From NCBI GenBank assembly GCA_902766785.1, contig CACXEO010000042.1:1-38140 (forward strand): a stretch of DNA of 38,140 bases, read 5' to 3'. Positions 22,913 through 31,553 of the stretch are shown piece by piece (the first letter of the stretch is position 1; the number at the start of each line of letters is the position of its first letter). The notes under the pieces were generated by a model, which saw nothing but the letters and a program-made list of their open reading frames with translations, was not told the origin of the DNA and did not search any database. This DNA is from Oscillospiraceae bacterium. GTDB taxonomy: Bacteria; Bacillota; Clostridia; Oscillospirales; Ruminococcaceae. The position numbers and the translations under genes are program-made.

Positions 22913-24910
22913 TTGATTTATTATGTATCATCTGCGGCAGAAAGAGATGGGGACGGCAGCAAAAACAGCCCCTTTAAACGGATTGGGAGCGCAGCGGAAA
23001 TTGCCCGTGCGGGTGACGAGGTTCTCGTCCTGCCGGGTGTCTACCGGGAATATGTGAATCCCAGATATGCCGGCGTGGAGGGCGCGCCTGTAGTTTACCG
23101 CTCCGTAGAGCCGCTCAAAGCGGTTATCACCGGCGCGGAGGAAGTCAAGTGCTGGGAAAACTACAAGGGAAATGTTTGGCTTGCACGGATTCCCAACGGG
23201 ATCTTTGGCGGATATAACCCCTACACAACAGAAGTTTTCGGCGATTGGTACTACGCGGAGGTTCCGCTCCATACCGGCGAGGTTTACTTAAACGGCCGCT
23301 CTATGTACGAGTGCCACACGCTGGAAGGCGTTCTGAACCCAGAGCCTGATCGGGCTTCATGGGAACCGGAATTTTCTGTTTACAAGTGGTATACCTGCCA
23401 GGACAGCGGGGACACACTAATTTACGCCAACTTCCAGGGTGCTGACCCCAACGCGGAAAATGTGGAGATCAACGTTCGCAGAAACTGCTTTTACCCGGAT
23501 AAAACCGGCGTCAACTATATCACCCTGTCCGGCTTCACCGTAAAGCAGGCTGCCACCAACTGGGCGCCCCCTACGGCCTATCAGGAGGGGATGATCGGGC
23601 CTCATTGGAGCAAGGGATGGGTCATTGAGGACTGTGATGTTTCGGATTCCAAATGCTGCGGAATTTCGCTGGGCAAGTACTTACAGCCTGAAAATGAGAA
23701 TAAATGGTCTCTGAAACGGCTGAAGCACGGCACCCAGACTGAGCGGGACGCGATCTGCCAGGCCCAGCTCGAGGGTTGGACCAAAGAGAAGATCGGCTCC
23801 CATGTGATACGCCGGTGCAACATTCACCATTGTGAACAGACTGGGATCGTCGGCCATCTGGGAGGCGTATTCTCCCTGATTGAGGATAACCACATCCATC
23901 ACATCAACAATAAACAGCAGCTTTCAGGCGCTGAAATCGGCGGGATCAAAATGCACGCGGCTATCGATGTGGTTTTCCGCCGCAACCATATCCACCACTG
24001 CACCAGGGGGATCTGGCTCGACTGGCAGGCACAGGGTACCCGTGTAACCCAGAACCTGTTCCATGACAACATGCCTCCTGTGGGGACTGAGCTCAAGGGC
24101 GGCCTGACGCTGGGAGAGGATATCTTCGTTGAAGTAAGCCACGGCCCGACCCTGATCGACAACAACGTTTTTCTGTCTGCCTATTGCGGCAAACTTGCCA
24201 CCCAAGGTGTGGCGTATGTGCACAACATTATCTGCGGGCCTTTTACCAGCGTCGGCACCGGGACGGACAATGCCGGGACAACGCAGCCCCGATATACGCC
24301 GTACCATGTTCCGCACCGGACTGAGGTAGCAGGTTTCATGACTTTCCTCCACGGGGACGACCGCTTTTATAACAACGTCTTCATTCAGAACCGGATTCCG
24401 CAGGAGTTCATTGACTTCAGTGCGAACAGCCCGTGGGGCGGCGTCAATCACGTTGTTGGAACAAAGCCCTTTGACGGATATCCGACCGGTGAGGAATATT
24501 TTGCGCAGTTTTTTGCCGAGGGGGATACCGGGCTGAAAGAAGACCGGAGCAAATACTACACCAAGCTGCCTGTTTATACAGGGGGAAATGTCTACTTCAA
24601 CGGCGCACAGCCCTGCGATAAAGAGGTCAATTATAAAGAGGATACGGAACACGAAATCTACATCAAACTGGTGGAGCGAAACGGGGAAGCTTTATTGGAT
24701 ACAAACCTTTACGAATTCCTGCCGGAGTTTGAAACCGGTATGGTCTCCACCGAACTGCTCGGCGAAGCGTTTGAGCCGGAGGAGCGGTTTGAAAATCCGG
24801 ATGGCAGCGAAATTGTCTTCGACCGGGACTACTTTGGCGATCCCAGAGGGATTAACCCGCTGGCAGGCCCCTTTGCCAAAAAGGACAGTGTCAAAAAATC
24901 CCTGGTGTAA
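22913..24910 (+). CDS. GH120 family beta-xylosidase (right-handed beta-helix)
   Basis: This 665-residue protein resembles the GH120 beta-xylosidase XylC of Thermoanaerobacterium saccharolyticum over its length: VEINVRRNCFYP, WAPPTAYQEGMIGPHWSKGW, IGSHVIRRCNIH, GHLGGVFS, GIWLDWQAQGTRV and FVEVSHGP. The repeats between about 220 and 430 build a parallel beta-helix. The Asp of WLDW (about 370) and Glu of VEVS (about 407) correspond to the nucleophile and acid/base of XylC. Their spacing is 37 residues instead of 23, because of an insertion after NLFHDN. There is no signal peptide, so it should release xylose from short xylo-oligosaccharides in the cytoplasm. The TTG at 22913 was chosen because the G7 run precedes it and the product then starts at the family N-terminus (IYYVSSA). 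Confidence 0.87.
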   Translation: MIYYVSSAAERDGDGSKNSPFKRIGSAAEIARAGDEVLVLPGVYREYVNPRYAGVEGAPVVYRSVEPLKAVITGAEEVKCWENYKGNVWLARIPNGIFGGYNPYTTEVFGDWYYAEVPLHTGEVYLNGRSMYECHTLEGVLNPEPDRASWEPEFSVYKWYTCQDSGDTLIYANFQGADPNAENVEINVRRNCFYPDKTGVNYITLSGFTVKQAATNWAPPTAYQEGMIGPHWSKGWVIEDCDVSDSKCCGISLGKYLQPENENKWSLKRLKHGTQTERDAICQAQLEGWTKEKIGSHVIRRCNIHHCEQTGIVGHLGGVFSLIEDNHIHHINNKQQLSGAEIGGIKMHAAIDVVFRRNHIHHCTRGIWLDWQAQGTRVTQNLFHDNMPPVGTELKGGLTLGEDIFVEVSHGPTLIDNNVFLSAYCGKLATQGVAYVHNIICGPFTSVGTGTDNAGTTQPRYTPYHVPHRTEVAGFMTFLHGDDRFYNNVFIQNRIPQEFIDFSANSPWGGVNHVVGTKPFDGYPTGEEYFAQFFAEGDTGLKEDRSKYYTKLPVYTGGNVYFNGAQPCDKEVNYKEDTEHEIYIKLVERNGEALLDTNLYEFLPEFETGMVSTELLGEAFEPEERFENPDGSEIVFDRDYFGDPRGINPLAGPFAKKDSVKKSLV

Positions 24911-24943
24911 GCAGAAACATTTCATTAGATGTGCTTGTAAAAT

Positions 24944-24983
24944 AAAAAATACGGATGGCGGAATTCTGCCATCCGTATTTTTT
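24944..24983. terminator. Bidirectional terminator between the GH120 gene and the small unknown gene
   Basis: A perfect 16-bp stem (24944-24959 with 24968-24983) with A6 and T6 ends. It serves the converging GH120 and 25000-25383 genes. Confidence 0.92.
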
Positions 24984-24999
24984 AATCCTCTTTTGGAAA

Positions 25000-25383
25000 T
25001 CAGGTCTGCTCGTAAAAAGTCATGTAGTCAATAATACGGGTTAAATCATCCCGCGCCAAGCTGAGATGGTAGAACCCATCAGCGTCCTCCATTTCCAAAA
25101 CAGATGAAAGAACGGCGTCTTCGGTAACGACGGTTACACCGTCAGCATCGGCGTCAACAACGCGGAGGCGGTGCCCTTTGTAGACCGCAACCGATTCGAC
25201 TAGGTAGAGCGAATCCAGTTCATCCGGAAAGGCGTTTTTATAGTAGGTGCGTAAACGCCTCCCGGCAGGCACAAAGCCCTCCGGGCACTCCGGCCCTCTG
25301 GCGGTCAGCCGGTATTTACTGCTGCTGATTTTTGTTGCTTCATACCGGGTCCCCCGGTAAACGGCGTATAAAAGTTCTTTCAT
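25000..25383 (-). CDS. Hypothetical protein, 127 residues, next to the fucosidase
   Basis: I do not recognise this protein. It is predicted soluble, beta-rich in the first part (ELLYAVYRGTRYEATKISSS) with a later acidic beta segment (VVDADADGVTVVTED), and ends in a helix (LTRIIDYMTFYEQT). It starts 20 bp downstream of the fucosidase stop on the same strand and is probably cotranscribed. The ribosome binding site is weak (AGAAAG). Its codon use resembles its neighbours, so it looks native and real. Confidence 0.7.
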   Translation of the reverse strand: MKELLYAVYRGTRYEATKISSSKYRLTARGPECPEGFVPAGRRLRTYYKNAFPDELDSLYLVESVAVYKGHRLRVVDADADGVTVVTEDAVLSSVLEMEDADGFYHLSLARDDLTRIIDYMTFYEQT

Positions 25384-25403
25384 CTGTGGACGCTTTCTGT
25401 TCT

Positions 25404-26891
25404 TTATTTTGAAACTGTAATTTTCAGGCAGGAGAGGTTTTTTGCCTTTTCCGTCGGAAGGTCGACTAGAAGGCCGGCGGCTGTCTGGCGGAAAGGAAGT
25501 TCTCTGCCTCCGAGCAGTTCCACCTTTGTTACAGGCTCCTGTCCAAGCGGCAGGGAGCGAATGATTGCCAGCTCACCGGGCCAGCGCATCAGGAAGGCAT
25601 AAACACAATTCCATTTGCAGGTGAAACGGATATCGCCCGGCTGCCACTGAATTTCGCTTTCATCAACATGGGCGGGTTCCCACTTGGTAGTTTCCGGCTC
25701 GTCGTCCGCGTCTGCAGTGTAGTTTGGGCCTTCCCCGCAGACTTTCCAAGCGCGGGTGGCGAAAATCCCTTCGCCGTTGACTGCAATCCATTCGGCCATT
25801 TTTTCAAGAATCCATTCGCACTCCTCGTCAAGGGTACCGTCCGGCCGCTGCGGGATGTTGAGCATGACGTTCCCGTTTTTGCTGACGTTGTCAATGATCG
25901 TTTCAATCAGGTATTCCCAGGTTTTATAAATGTCACGCACATTGTAGAACCAGTCGCCGATACTGGTGTCCGTCTGCCAGTGGTACGGGGTGATTTTGTT
26001 TTCCCTGTTCCGCTCAATGTCGAGGATGCCGAGTGGGAAAACAGTTTTTGTCTTGTCTTTCTGGAAGAAAACAGCCTCGTTTTCCCCGTGGCGGGCCGCG
26101 CTGGAGTTATAAAGATGGGCGACGAGGTCAAACCCGTAATGCCCGCAGGGGACTGGGCCGTCGGTATAGTAGAAATCGGGGGCGTATTTGTCAATCGCGT
26201 CTTTCATCCGCAGGAACCAGTGCTTATAAAAATCCTCGTTCTGAAGGAACCAGGTACCCTGAAAAACAGTGTCGGTAATGGTCTGGTCATAATAGAGTTC
26301 GGTATAGGCCGGGTCCGAGCCATCATAGGGAACGCCCTTGTACCTGCCTTCAGTGTCACAGCCTTTGTTCGGATAGTAAAAGCCTGGACTTCCCGCAAGA
26401 TGTTCTGAAATGCCGAAACGCACCCCCTTTTTTTCAGCGGCCTTCTTCCAGTCGCCGACGATGTCCCGGTGCGGCCCCATTTTGACTGAGTTGAAGTTAG
26501 GCTGGTATTTGGAATCGAAGTTGTCAAAATTATCGTGATGAACCGCTTGGGACATAAAATACCGGGCGCCTGCGCGGTAAAACAGGTCGATCAACCCGTC
26601 TGGGTCGAATTTTTCGGCCTTCCAGAGAGGAATTAAATCCTTGTAACCGAATTTGGACGGGTGTCCGTACTTCCGGCAGTGATAATAATAGTCGGGATCG
26701 CCTTCCAGATACATCCGGCGGGCGTACCAGTCCCCGTACATCGGGACCGACTGCGGGCCCCAATGGGACCAGAAACCAATTTTTGCGTCTTTGAACCATT
26801 CCGGGCATTTAAACTGACTGGTCAGAGAAGCAAGATTCCCTTCAAATTTTCCAGGCGTTATTGAAAAGTCGCCGTTGGTATTAATTTTCAT
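25404..26891 (-). CDS. GH29-type alpha-L-fucosidase
   Basis: The 495-residue product fits GH29. EWFKDAKIGFWSHWGPQSVP (31-50) is the family entry segment. RYFMSQAVHHDNFDNFDS carries the substrate-binding His pair (118-119). The strand YAPDFYYTDG (237-246) has Asp244 as the probable nucleophile. NVMLNIPQRPDGTLDEE is the family's conserved late block. A C-terminal beta domain follows (about 395-495). There is no signal peptide, so it acts on imported fucosides or related sugars. The acid/base residue cannot be assigned by eye, as it varies in GH29. The start ATG has GAAGGGG upstream. It is transcribed divergently from the GH43 gene. Confidence 0.87.
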   Translation of the reverse strand: MKINTNGDFSITPGKFEGNLASLTSQFKCPEWFKDAKIGFWSHWGPQSVPMYGDWYARRMYLEGDPDYYYHCRKYGHPSKFGYKDLIPLWKAEKFDPDGLIDLFYRAGARYFMSQAVHHDNFDNFDSKYQPNFNSVKMGPHRDIVGDWKKAAEKKGVRFGISEHLAGSPGFYYPNKGCDTEGRYKGVPYDGSDPAYTELYYDQTITDTVFQGTWFLQNEDFYKHWFLRMKDAIDKYAPDFYYTDGPVPCGHYGFDLVAHLYNSSAARHGENEAVFFQKDKTKTVFPLGILDIERNRENKITPYHWQTDTSIGDWFYNVRDIYKTWEYLIETIIDNVSKNGNVMLNIPQRPDGTLDEECEWILEKMAEWIAVNGEGIFATRAWKVCGEGPNYTADADDEPETTKWEPAHVDESEIQWQPGDIRFTCKWNCVYAFLMRWPGELAIIRSLPLGQEPVTKVELLGGRELPFRQTAAGLLVDLPTEKAKNLSCLKITVSK

Positions 26892-27075
26892 TAAAACCCC
26901 TTCTTTTTCAGTTGTTCTGCTTATTAATATAAGTTGATGATAGCAAAGGGACCCTTAAAAGTAAATGCGCCGATGCGACATCTTTTTAGATGTTTTGGTA
27001 GATGCGGGTATATAGGGATGAAGCGGCTTCAAAAGCCTTGGAAAAAGAGCCGCTCCCAGGCTTTGCCAAACTGTC

Positions 27076-27100
27076 GTAAATTTGTTCGTTCAAAGTTTAC
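27076..27100. promoter_or_regulatory. Candidate operator between the GH29 and GH43 genes
   Basis: GTAAATTTG (27076-27084) is followed after TTCGTT by the inverted CAAAGTTTAC (27091-27100), an imperfect dyad with one extra base. It covers the -10 of the likely minus-strand promoter, a position suited to a repressor. The rest of the 390-bp gap (26892-27281) has no gene. Confidence 0.35.
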
Positions 27101-27122
27101 CATAATTCCTTTGACTTTACAA
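27094..27122 (-). promoter_or_regulatory. Probable promoter of the GH29 gene
   Basis: On the minus strand TTGTAA (27117-27122) and TAAACT (27094-27099) are 17 bp apart. Each matches four of six consensus bases. It would give a leader of about 195 nt. Confidence 0.4.
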
Positions 27123-27141
27123 TTTGACTGATCTGTTTTGC

Positions 27142-27170
27142 TTGTTTCCGAAGTGGAAAAGAGTTATACT
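27142..27170 (+). promoter_or_regulatory. Promoter of the GH43 gene
   Basis: TTGTTT (27142-27147) and TATACT (27165-27170) are 17 bp apart, about 110 bp before the start codon. Confidence 0.55.
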
Positions 27171-27281
27171 AAACTTTAATTTAAAAAGCAGCTTGGTTTT
27201 AAAAAGGAAAGTTGTTTATCCTACAGAAATGATGCTTTTTGTGTGGGAATACTGACTGCCATAATAAAAGGAGACAGAAAA

Positions 27282-28829
27282 ATGAAATACCGAAATCCAA
27301 TTATTCCGGGTTTCTTCCCAGATCCATCCGTCTGTCGGGTAGGTGAAGACTATTATATGGTTCACAGTACCTTTGAATACCTTCCCGCCATTCCGGTTTC
27401 CCACAGCCGTGACCTGGTCCATTGGGAAATTATCGGCCACTGTATCACCCGCCCGGAACAGATGGCCTTTCCGGGAGTTCCCGCTTCTGAAGGGCTGTAT
27501 GCGCCCACCATCCGTTACCACGATGGAACCTTTTACGTTGTCTGCACCAACGTGAGCATTGGCGGAAATTTCTATATGACGGCAAAGAACCCCACAGGCC
27601 CATGGTCTGAGCCGATCCTGGTAGACCAGAGTGGAATTGACCCTTCCCTGATGTTTGACGATGACGGCACCGTGTATTTCACCAGCAACGGCTGGGTGAA
27701 AGAGGACGACCACACCACTGCGTTTATTCAGCAATCAGTGATTGATATTAAAACCGGAAAGCTTTTGGCCGGACCTCGTCGGATTTCTTATGGCAGCGGT
27801 GGCCGGGCCCTGGAGGGGCCGCACCTTTATCATCTAGGTGAATGGTATTACCTCTTTGCAGCAGAGGGAGGGACGGACGTCCGCCATATGGTTACCGTGT
27901 TTCGCAGCAAAAGCCCCTGGGGGCCGTTTGAGGGCTGCCCGGATAATCCAATTTTGACGGCGCGAGATGAGGATCAGCCGAAAATTCAAGCGACCGGACA
28001 CGCCGACCTGATTCAGGATGTATACGGGCAGGACTGGCTCGTTTTCCTCTGCTACCGGATGGCAAGCGGCAAGTATCACCATCAGGGACGGGAAACCTCG
28101 ATGGTCCCGCTCGAGTGGGATGAAAACGGCTGGCCTTACGTCCCCACCGGGAAAGCGGCTAAAGTCATTGTCGACTGTCCCGGCCGGAAAGGACCGGATG
28201 CTATTGAAGAGGGCTGGTTTGAAGAAACCGATGATTTCTGCTCAATGCAGAAATTGGGTCCGAAGTGGAATTTTATCCGTGAATTTTTTGATGGATACGG
28301 TTTTGAAAAATCTACCGGGCTGACCCTTTGGGGGAACGAAAACAGCCTTTCCGAGCAGGCATGCCCGGCCTGGATTGGAAAACGGCAGCAGCATTTCAAC
28401 ATGGAGTGCCGTACCCTTCTAACATTTAACCCCAAAGCGGAAAATGAAGAGGCGGGCCTTTCGGTCGTCTGCTCCAATAAAGCGTGGTATGGAGTGACGG
28501 TAGCCGTACGGGATGGGAAACGGGTGCTTCTTGTAAAACGCCGGGTAGAGGATATGTATATGGAGAGTGCGGCAGAATTGCCGGAAGAACTTTCCTCCGC
28601 TCCGGTCGAGCTTTATATATCATCTGACCGGGAAGAATACAGGTTTGGATACTATTATAAAAATGAAAAAGTTGAAATCGGCAAAGGGCTTGCAAAACTG
28701 CTTTCCACCGAGGTGAACTGGGGCTTTACCGGGGTTTTCGTTGGAATGTACGCCACCGGCAACGGAAAAAAGGCGGAAACACCCGCAAATTACCGCTGGT
28801 TTACCTACCGGGGCGAGTTTGGAAACTGA
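27282..28829 (+). CDS. GH43 family beta-xylosidase
   Basis: The 515-residue enzyme has the five-bladed GH43 propeller with Asp14 in NPIIPGFFPDPS (general base), Asp120 in QSGIDPSLMFDDDG (pKa modulator) and Glu178 in RALEGPHLY (general acid). A C-terminal beta-sandwich (about 330-515) is typical of the GH43 subgroup that includes SXA-type beta-xylosidases. No signal peptide is present, so it should cleave xylo- or arabinoxylo-oligosaccharides in the cytoplasm, complementing the GH120 enzyme. The ATG at 27282 follows AAAGGAGA at good spacing; an in-frame GTG at 27243 has no ribosome binding site. Confidence 0.93.
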   Translation: MKYRNPIIPGFFPDPSVCRVGEDYYMVHSTFEYLPAIPVSHSRDLVHWEIIGHCITRPEQMAFPGVPASEGLYAPTIRYHDGTFYVVCTNVSIGGNFYMTAKNPTGPWSEPILVDQSGIDPSLMFDDDGTVYFTSNGWVKEDDHTTAFIQQSVIDIKTGKLLAGPRRISYGSGGRALEGPHLYHLGEWYYLFAAEGGTDVRHMVTVFRSKSPWGPFEGCPDNPILTARDEDQPKIQATGHADLIQDVYGQDWLVFLCYRMASGKYHHQGRETSMVPLEWDENGWPYVPTGKAAKVIVDCPGRKGPDAIEEGWFEETDDFCSMQKLGPKWNFIREFFDGYGFEKSTGLTLWGNENSLSEQACPAWIGKRQQHFNMECRTLLTFNPKAENEEAGLSVVCSNKAWYGVTVAVRDGKRVLLVKRRVEDMYMESAAELPEELSSAPVELYISSDREEYRFGYYYKNEKVEIGKGLAKLLSTEVNWGFTGVFVGMYATGNGKKAETPANYRWFTYRGEFGN

Positions 28830-28985
28830 ATGGAACATTCAAACTGAAAGTGAAAAATGGCGGCGGGTTTTAGAAAAATAAAAACAAAAAATAGATGTAA
28901 AAAAGGAAAAGTGTCATACATATTCCCATTCCTTCTCCACACACTATCGGCATAGGATAATGTTAGCAATGGAGGAATTCTTTCT

Positions 28986-29525
28986 ATGAAAGCAACGGGA
29001 ATTGTAAGGAGAATCGACGACCTCGGTCGTGTTGTAATACCAAAAGAAATCCGCAGGACCATGCGGATCCGCGAAGGCGATCCAATGGAAATTTATACCG
29101 ACGCGGACGGCGCAGTGATCTTTAAAAAATATTCGCCGATCGGCGAACTGTCAAATTTCGCTGCCCAATACGCGGAGGTGCTCTATAAAACAGGAGGGCT
29201 ACCAACCTTGGTCTGCGACCGGGATAACGTCATTGCCGTTTCGGGCGTGCCGAAAAAGGAACTGCTTGAGCGGCGGGTCGCCCCGGAACTGGAAGAGCTG
29301 ATGGCAAACCGCCGCACCCTTCCCGGAAACGGGAAAACCACGGCGATCAAGCCGGTGGAAGGTGTGGAGCGCTTCGCTTATGTCTGCTCTCCCATCCTTT
29401 CTCAGGGGGACGTCAACGGGGCAGTGATGTTCATCTCAGGCGAGAAGGACTACACCCCAACTGAGATTCAGGTTAAGCTGATTCAGGCGGCTGCCGCCCT
29501 GCTTGGCAAACAGATTGAGGAATAA
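28986..29525 (+). CDS. spoVT: Stage V sporulation protein T (SpoVT)
   Basis: The 179-residue protein starts with the AbrB swapped-hairpin DNA-binding domain (M-K-A-T-G-I-V-R-R-I-D-D-L-G-R-V-V-I-P-K) and continues with a GAF-like domain (about 55-178). This is the SpoVT layout, an autoregulated modulator of forespore (sigma-G) genes. Both length and N-terminus match the family closely. The ATG follows GGAGGA with eight-base spacing. It appears monocistronic: a fresh promoter lies between it and rimP. Confidence 0.95.
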   Translation: MKATGIVRRIDDLGRVVIPKEIRRTMRIREGDPMEIYTDADGAVIFKKYSPIGELSNFAAQYAEVLYKTGGLPTLVCDRDNVIAVSGVPKKELLERRVAPELEELMANRRTLPGNGKTTAIKPVEGVERFAYVCSPILSQGDVNGAVMFISGEKDYTPTEIQVKLIQAAAALLGKQIEE

Positions 29526-29557
29526 CGGAAAAAATGCGGTAAAATACTGCAAAACCC

Positions 29558-29586
29558 TTGCAATCCGGCAGGCGGTGTGATATACT
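29558..29586 (+). promoter_or_regulatory. Promoter of the rimP-nusA-infB operon
   Basis: TTGCAA (29558-29563) and TATACT (29581-29586) are 17 bp apart. The start would be near 29593, leaving a leader of about 90 nt. Confidence 0.7.
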
Positions 29587-29615
29587 GTATCACGTAAACT
29601 AAACAATAAAACGAT

Positions 29616-29642
29616 GAAAGGCTGGGATTTTCCCGGTCTTTC
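29616..29642 (+). promoter_or_regulatory. Leader hairpin of the rimP-nusA operon
   Basis: A 12-bp stem with two G-U pairs (29616-29627 with 29631-29642) around a TTT loop, soon after the transcription start. It may be a pause or attenuation site, in line with autoregulation known for nusA operons elsewhere. Confidence 0.45.
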
Positions 29643-29683
29643 CTTTATGTTGGAAGAAATGTGAAGGGAAGGATGAAAAGCGG

Positions 29684-30172
29684 ATGGCGAAAAAAGGTTC
29701 CACCGTTTCAGTGGTTTACGGCCTTGTCAAACCGGTAGCTGACGAACTGGGGTTTACCCTTTGGGATGTGAGGTTTGAAAAGGAAGGCGGCAGTTGGTTC
29801 CTTCGGATTATTCTGGATAAACCGGGCGGGGTCGATATGGACGACTGTGCTGAGATGAGCCGCAGGGTCGACCCGATTCTGGATGAAGCAGACCCGATTG
29901 AACAAAGTTATTACCTTGAGGTCGCTTCAGCCGGCCTTGGAAGGGAACTGCGCACCCCGGAACATTTTGAAGCCTGCAAGGGGCAGAAGGTCGAATTGCG
30001 GCTGATCCGCCCGCAGGAGGGCATCCGTGATTTTAAAGGGATCCTCGGCGGGTACCGTGACGGAGCTGTAGAGCTTCTCACAGAAGGGGAAAGCCGTTCG
30101 TTTTCAGTAAAGGAACTGAGTTTTATCCGGCTGGATGATATTGATTTTGACGGCGATATGGAAAGCTTGTAA
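29684..30172 (+). CDS. rimP: Ribosome maturation factor RimP
   Basis: The 162-residue protein has the RimP N-terminal domain with L-G-F-T-L-W-D-V-R-F-E-K-E, then DDCAEMSRRVDPILDE and the highly conserved YYLEVASAGLGRELRTPEHF (about 87-106; the family has S-S-P-G). The C-terminal SH3-like domain ends with V-K-E-L-S-F-I-R-L. It assists late 30S subunit assembly. Gene order with nusA directly after supports the call. The ribosome binding site (GGGAAGGA) lies 10 bases before the ATG. Confidence 0.95.
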   Translation: MAKKGSTVSVVYGLVKPVADELGFTLWDVRFEKEGGSWFLRIILDKPGGVDMDDCAEMSRRVDPILDEADPIEQSYYLEVASAGLGRELRTPEHFEACKGQKVELRLIRPQEGIRDFKGILGGYRDGAVELLTEGESRSFSVKELSFIRLDDIDFDGDMESL

Positions 30173-30195
30173 ATTGAGATGGGAGAGATCGGAAA

Positions 30196-31251
30196 ATGAA
30201 TAACGAATTTTTTGACGCGCTGGAGCTGCTGGAAAAGGAGAAGGGGATCCCGATGGATTATCTCCTTGAGCGGATTAAAACGGCAATCGGTATGGCTGTT
30301 AAAAGAGATTACGGCGGAATTGAAAACGTGCTGGTCGACATCAGCGACGAAACCCGTAAATTCAAAGTGAGCATTGTAAAAAACGTTGTGGAGGAAGTTG
30401 AAGACCCGGTCAACGAAATCACCTTGGAAGACGCTCTTAAACACGACAAGCGCGCCAAGGTGGGCGACACTGTGGAAATTAAGCTTGAAACCAAGCAGTT
30501 TGGGCGGATTGCGGCCCAGACCGCGAAGCATGTCATCCGCCAGGGGATCCGCGAGGCGGAGCGCGAGCAGATGATTGAGCAATTCCGTTCTAAGCTCCAT
30601 GAAGTGGTGACGGGAAAGGTGCAGCGGGTTGAGCCGCAGACTGGAAACGTCACCCTTGAAATTGACCACAATGAAGTGATGCTGTTCCGCAACGAGCAGC
30701 TTGAAACCGATCAATTTGTGGAAGGCGATTTTGTTAAGGTATACGTCAGCGACATTGTTGCCAGCGACCGCCGCTGCAACCTGAAAATTTCCAGAACCCA
30801 CCGCGATCTGGTCAAACGGCTTTTTGAGACCGAGGTGCCTGAAATTTTTGACGGTACGGTAGTTGTTAAATCCATTTCCCGCGAAGCAGGTTCCCGTTCC
30901 AAGCTCGCGGTTTACAGCGCCGATGAAAACGTTGATGCAGTCGGCGCCTGTATTGGCCCAAAAGGGACCCGCGTTGCCCGGATTGTAGACGAATTGGGCG
31001 GCGAAAAAATTGATGTTGTACGCTATAGCGACGATCCGAAAGAATTTATTTCACAGGCACTTTCTCCGGCGACGGTCGTCGGCGTGGAAATCCTGGATGA
31101 AGAGGCAAGGACCTGCCGCGTGACTGTGCCGGATCACCAGCTTTCTCTGGCGATCGGCAACAAGGGGCAGAATGCGAAGCTCGCAGCCCGGCTGACCGGC
31201 TATAAAATTGATATCCGCCCGGAGAGCGGGTTTTACGGCGAAGAGGAATAA
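30196..31251 (+). CDS. nusA: Transcription termination/antitermination factor NusA
   Basis: The 351-residue protein contains the RNA-polymerase-binding N-terminal domain (1-125), an S1 domain (about 133-200) and two KH domains. The first has GPKGTRVARIVDELGGEKID and the second IGNKGQNAKLAARLTGYKID, both with the GxxG loop. It lacks the acidic C-terminal repeats of the Escherichia coli protein, as is normal for Firmicutes. It modulates pausing, termination and antitermination. It starts 23 bp after rimP with GGGAGAGA upstream. Confidence 0.97.
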   Translation: MNNEFFDALELLEKEKGIPMDYLLERIKTAIGMAVKRDYGGIENVLVDISDETRKFKVSIVKNVVEEVEDPVNEITLEDALKHDKRAKVGDTVEIKLETKQFGRIAAQTAKHVIRQGIREAEREQMIEQFRSKLHEVVTGKVQRVEPQTGNVTLEIDHNEVMLFRNEQLETDQFVEGDFVKVYVSDIVASDRRCNLKISRTHRDLVKRLFETEVPEIFDGTVVVKSISREAGSRSKLAVYSADENVDAVGACIGPKGTRVARIVDELGGEKIDVVRYSDDPKEFISQALSPATVVGVEILDEEARTCRVTVPDHQLSLAIGNKGQNAKLAARLTGYKIDIRPESGFYGEEE

Positions 31252-31286
31252 TAAAGAAACGTTTTGAAACGGCAGGGGGTAATCGC

Positions 31287-31553
31287 ATGCAGGCAAAAAA
31301 GGTTCCCATGAGAATGTGTACCGGTTGTGGGGAAATGAAGCCGAAAAAGGAGCTGATCCGGGTTGTTAAAACGCCGGAAGGGGAGTTCCTTCTGGATTTC
31401 ACCGGTAAAAAATCCGGCCGCGGCGCTTACCTTTGCAGGAATATGGAATGCCTGAAAAGCTGCAGGAAATCGAAACGGCTGGAAAAAAGCTTCAGCTGCC
31501 GGATTCCGGATGAGGTTTATGAGAAGCTGGAAAGCGAGCTGGGCGGAGGATGA
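31287..31553 (+). CDS. rnpM: YlxR/RnpM, RNase P modulator
   Basis: The 88-residue basic protein has the YlxR signature: VPMRMCTGCGEMKPKKELIR at its start and GRGAYLCRNMEC in the middle, with Cys pairs. YlxR proteins are small RNA-binding proteins; the Bacillus subtilis member modulates RNase P and has been renamed RnpM. The ATG at 31287 follows AGGGGG. It overlaps ylxQ by four bases. Confidence 0.93.
   Translation: MQAKKVPMRMCTGCGEMKPKKELIRVVKTPEGEFLLDFTGKKSGRGAYLCRNMECLKSCRKSKRLEKSFSCRIPDEVYEKLESELGGG

Noticed and set aside
25668-26408. A 246-residue plus-strand frame
   Set aside because: It is the antisense shadow of the GH29 gene, whose motifs are clear.
28951-28959. Sporulation-type -10 (CATAGGATA) before spoVT
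   Set aside because: The -10 resembles sigma-E/G/K sites, but no -35 partner is found at the right distance.
29911-30801. A 296-residue minus-strand frame
   Set aside because: It is entirely antisense to rimP and nusA, which are certain genes, and has no domain features.
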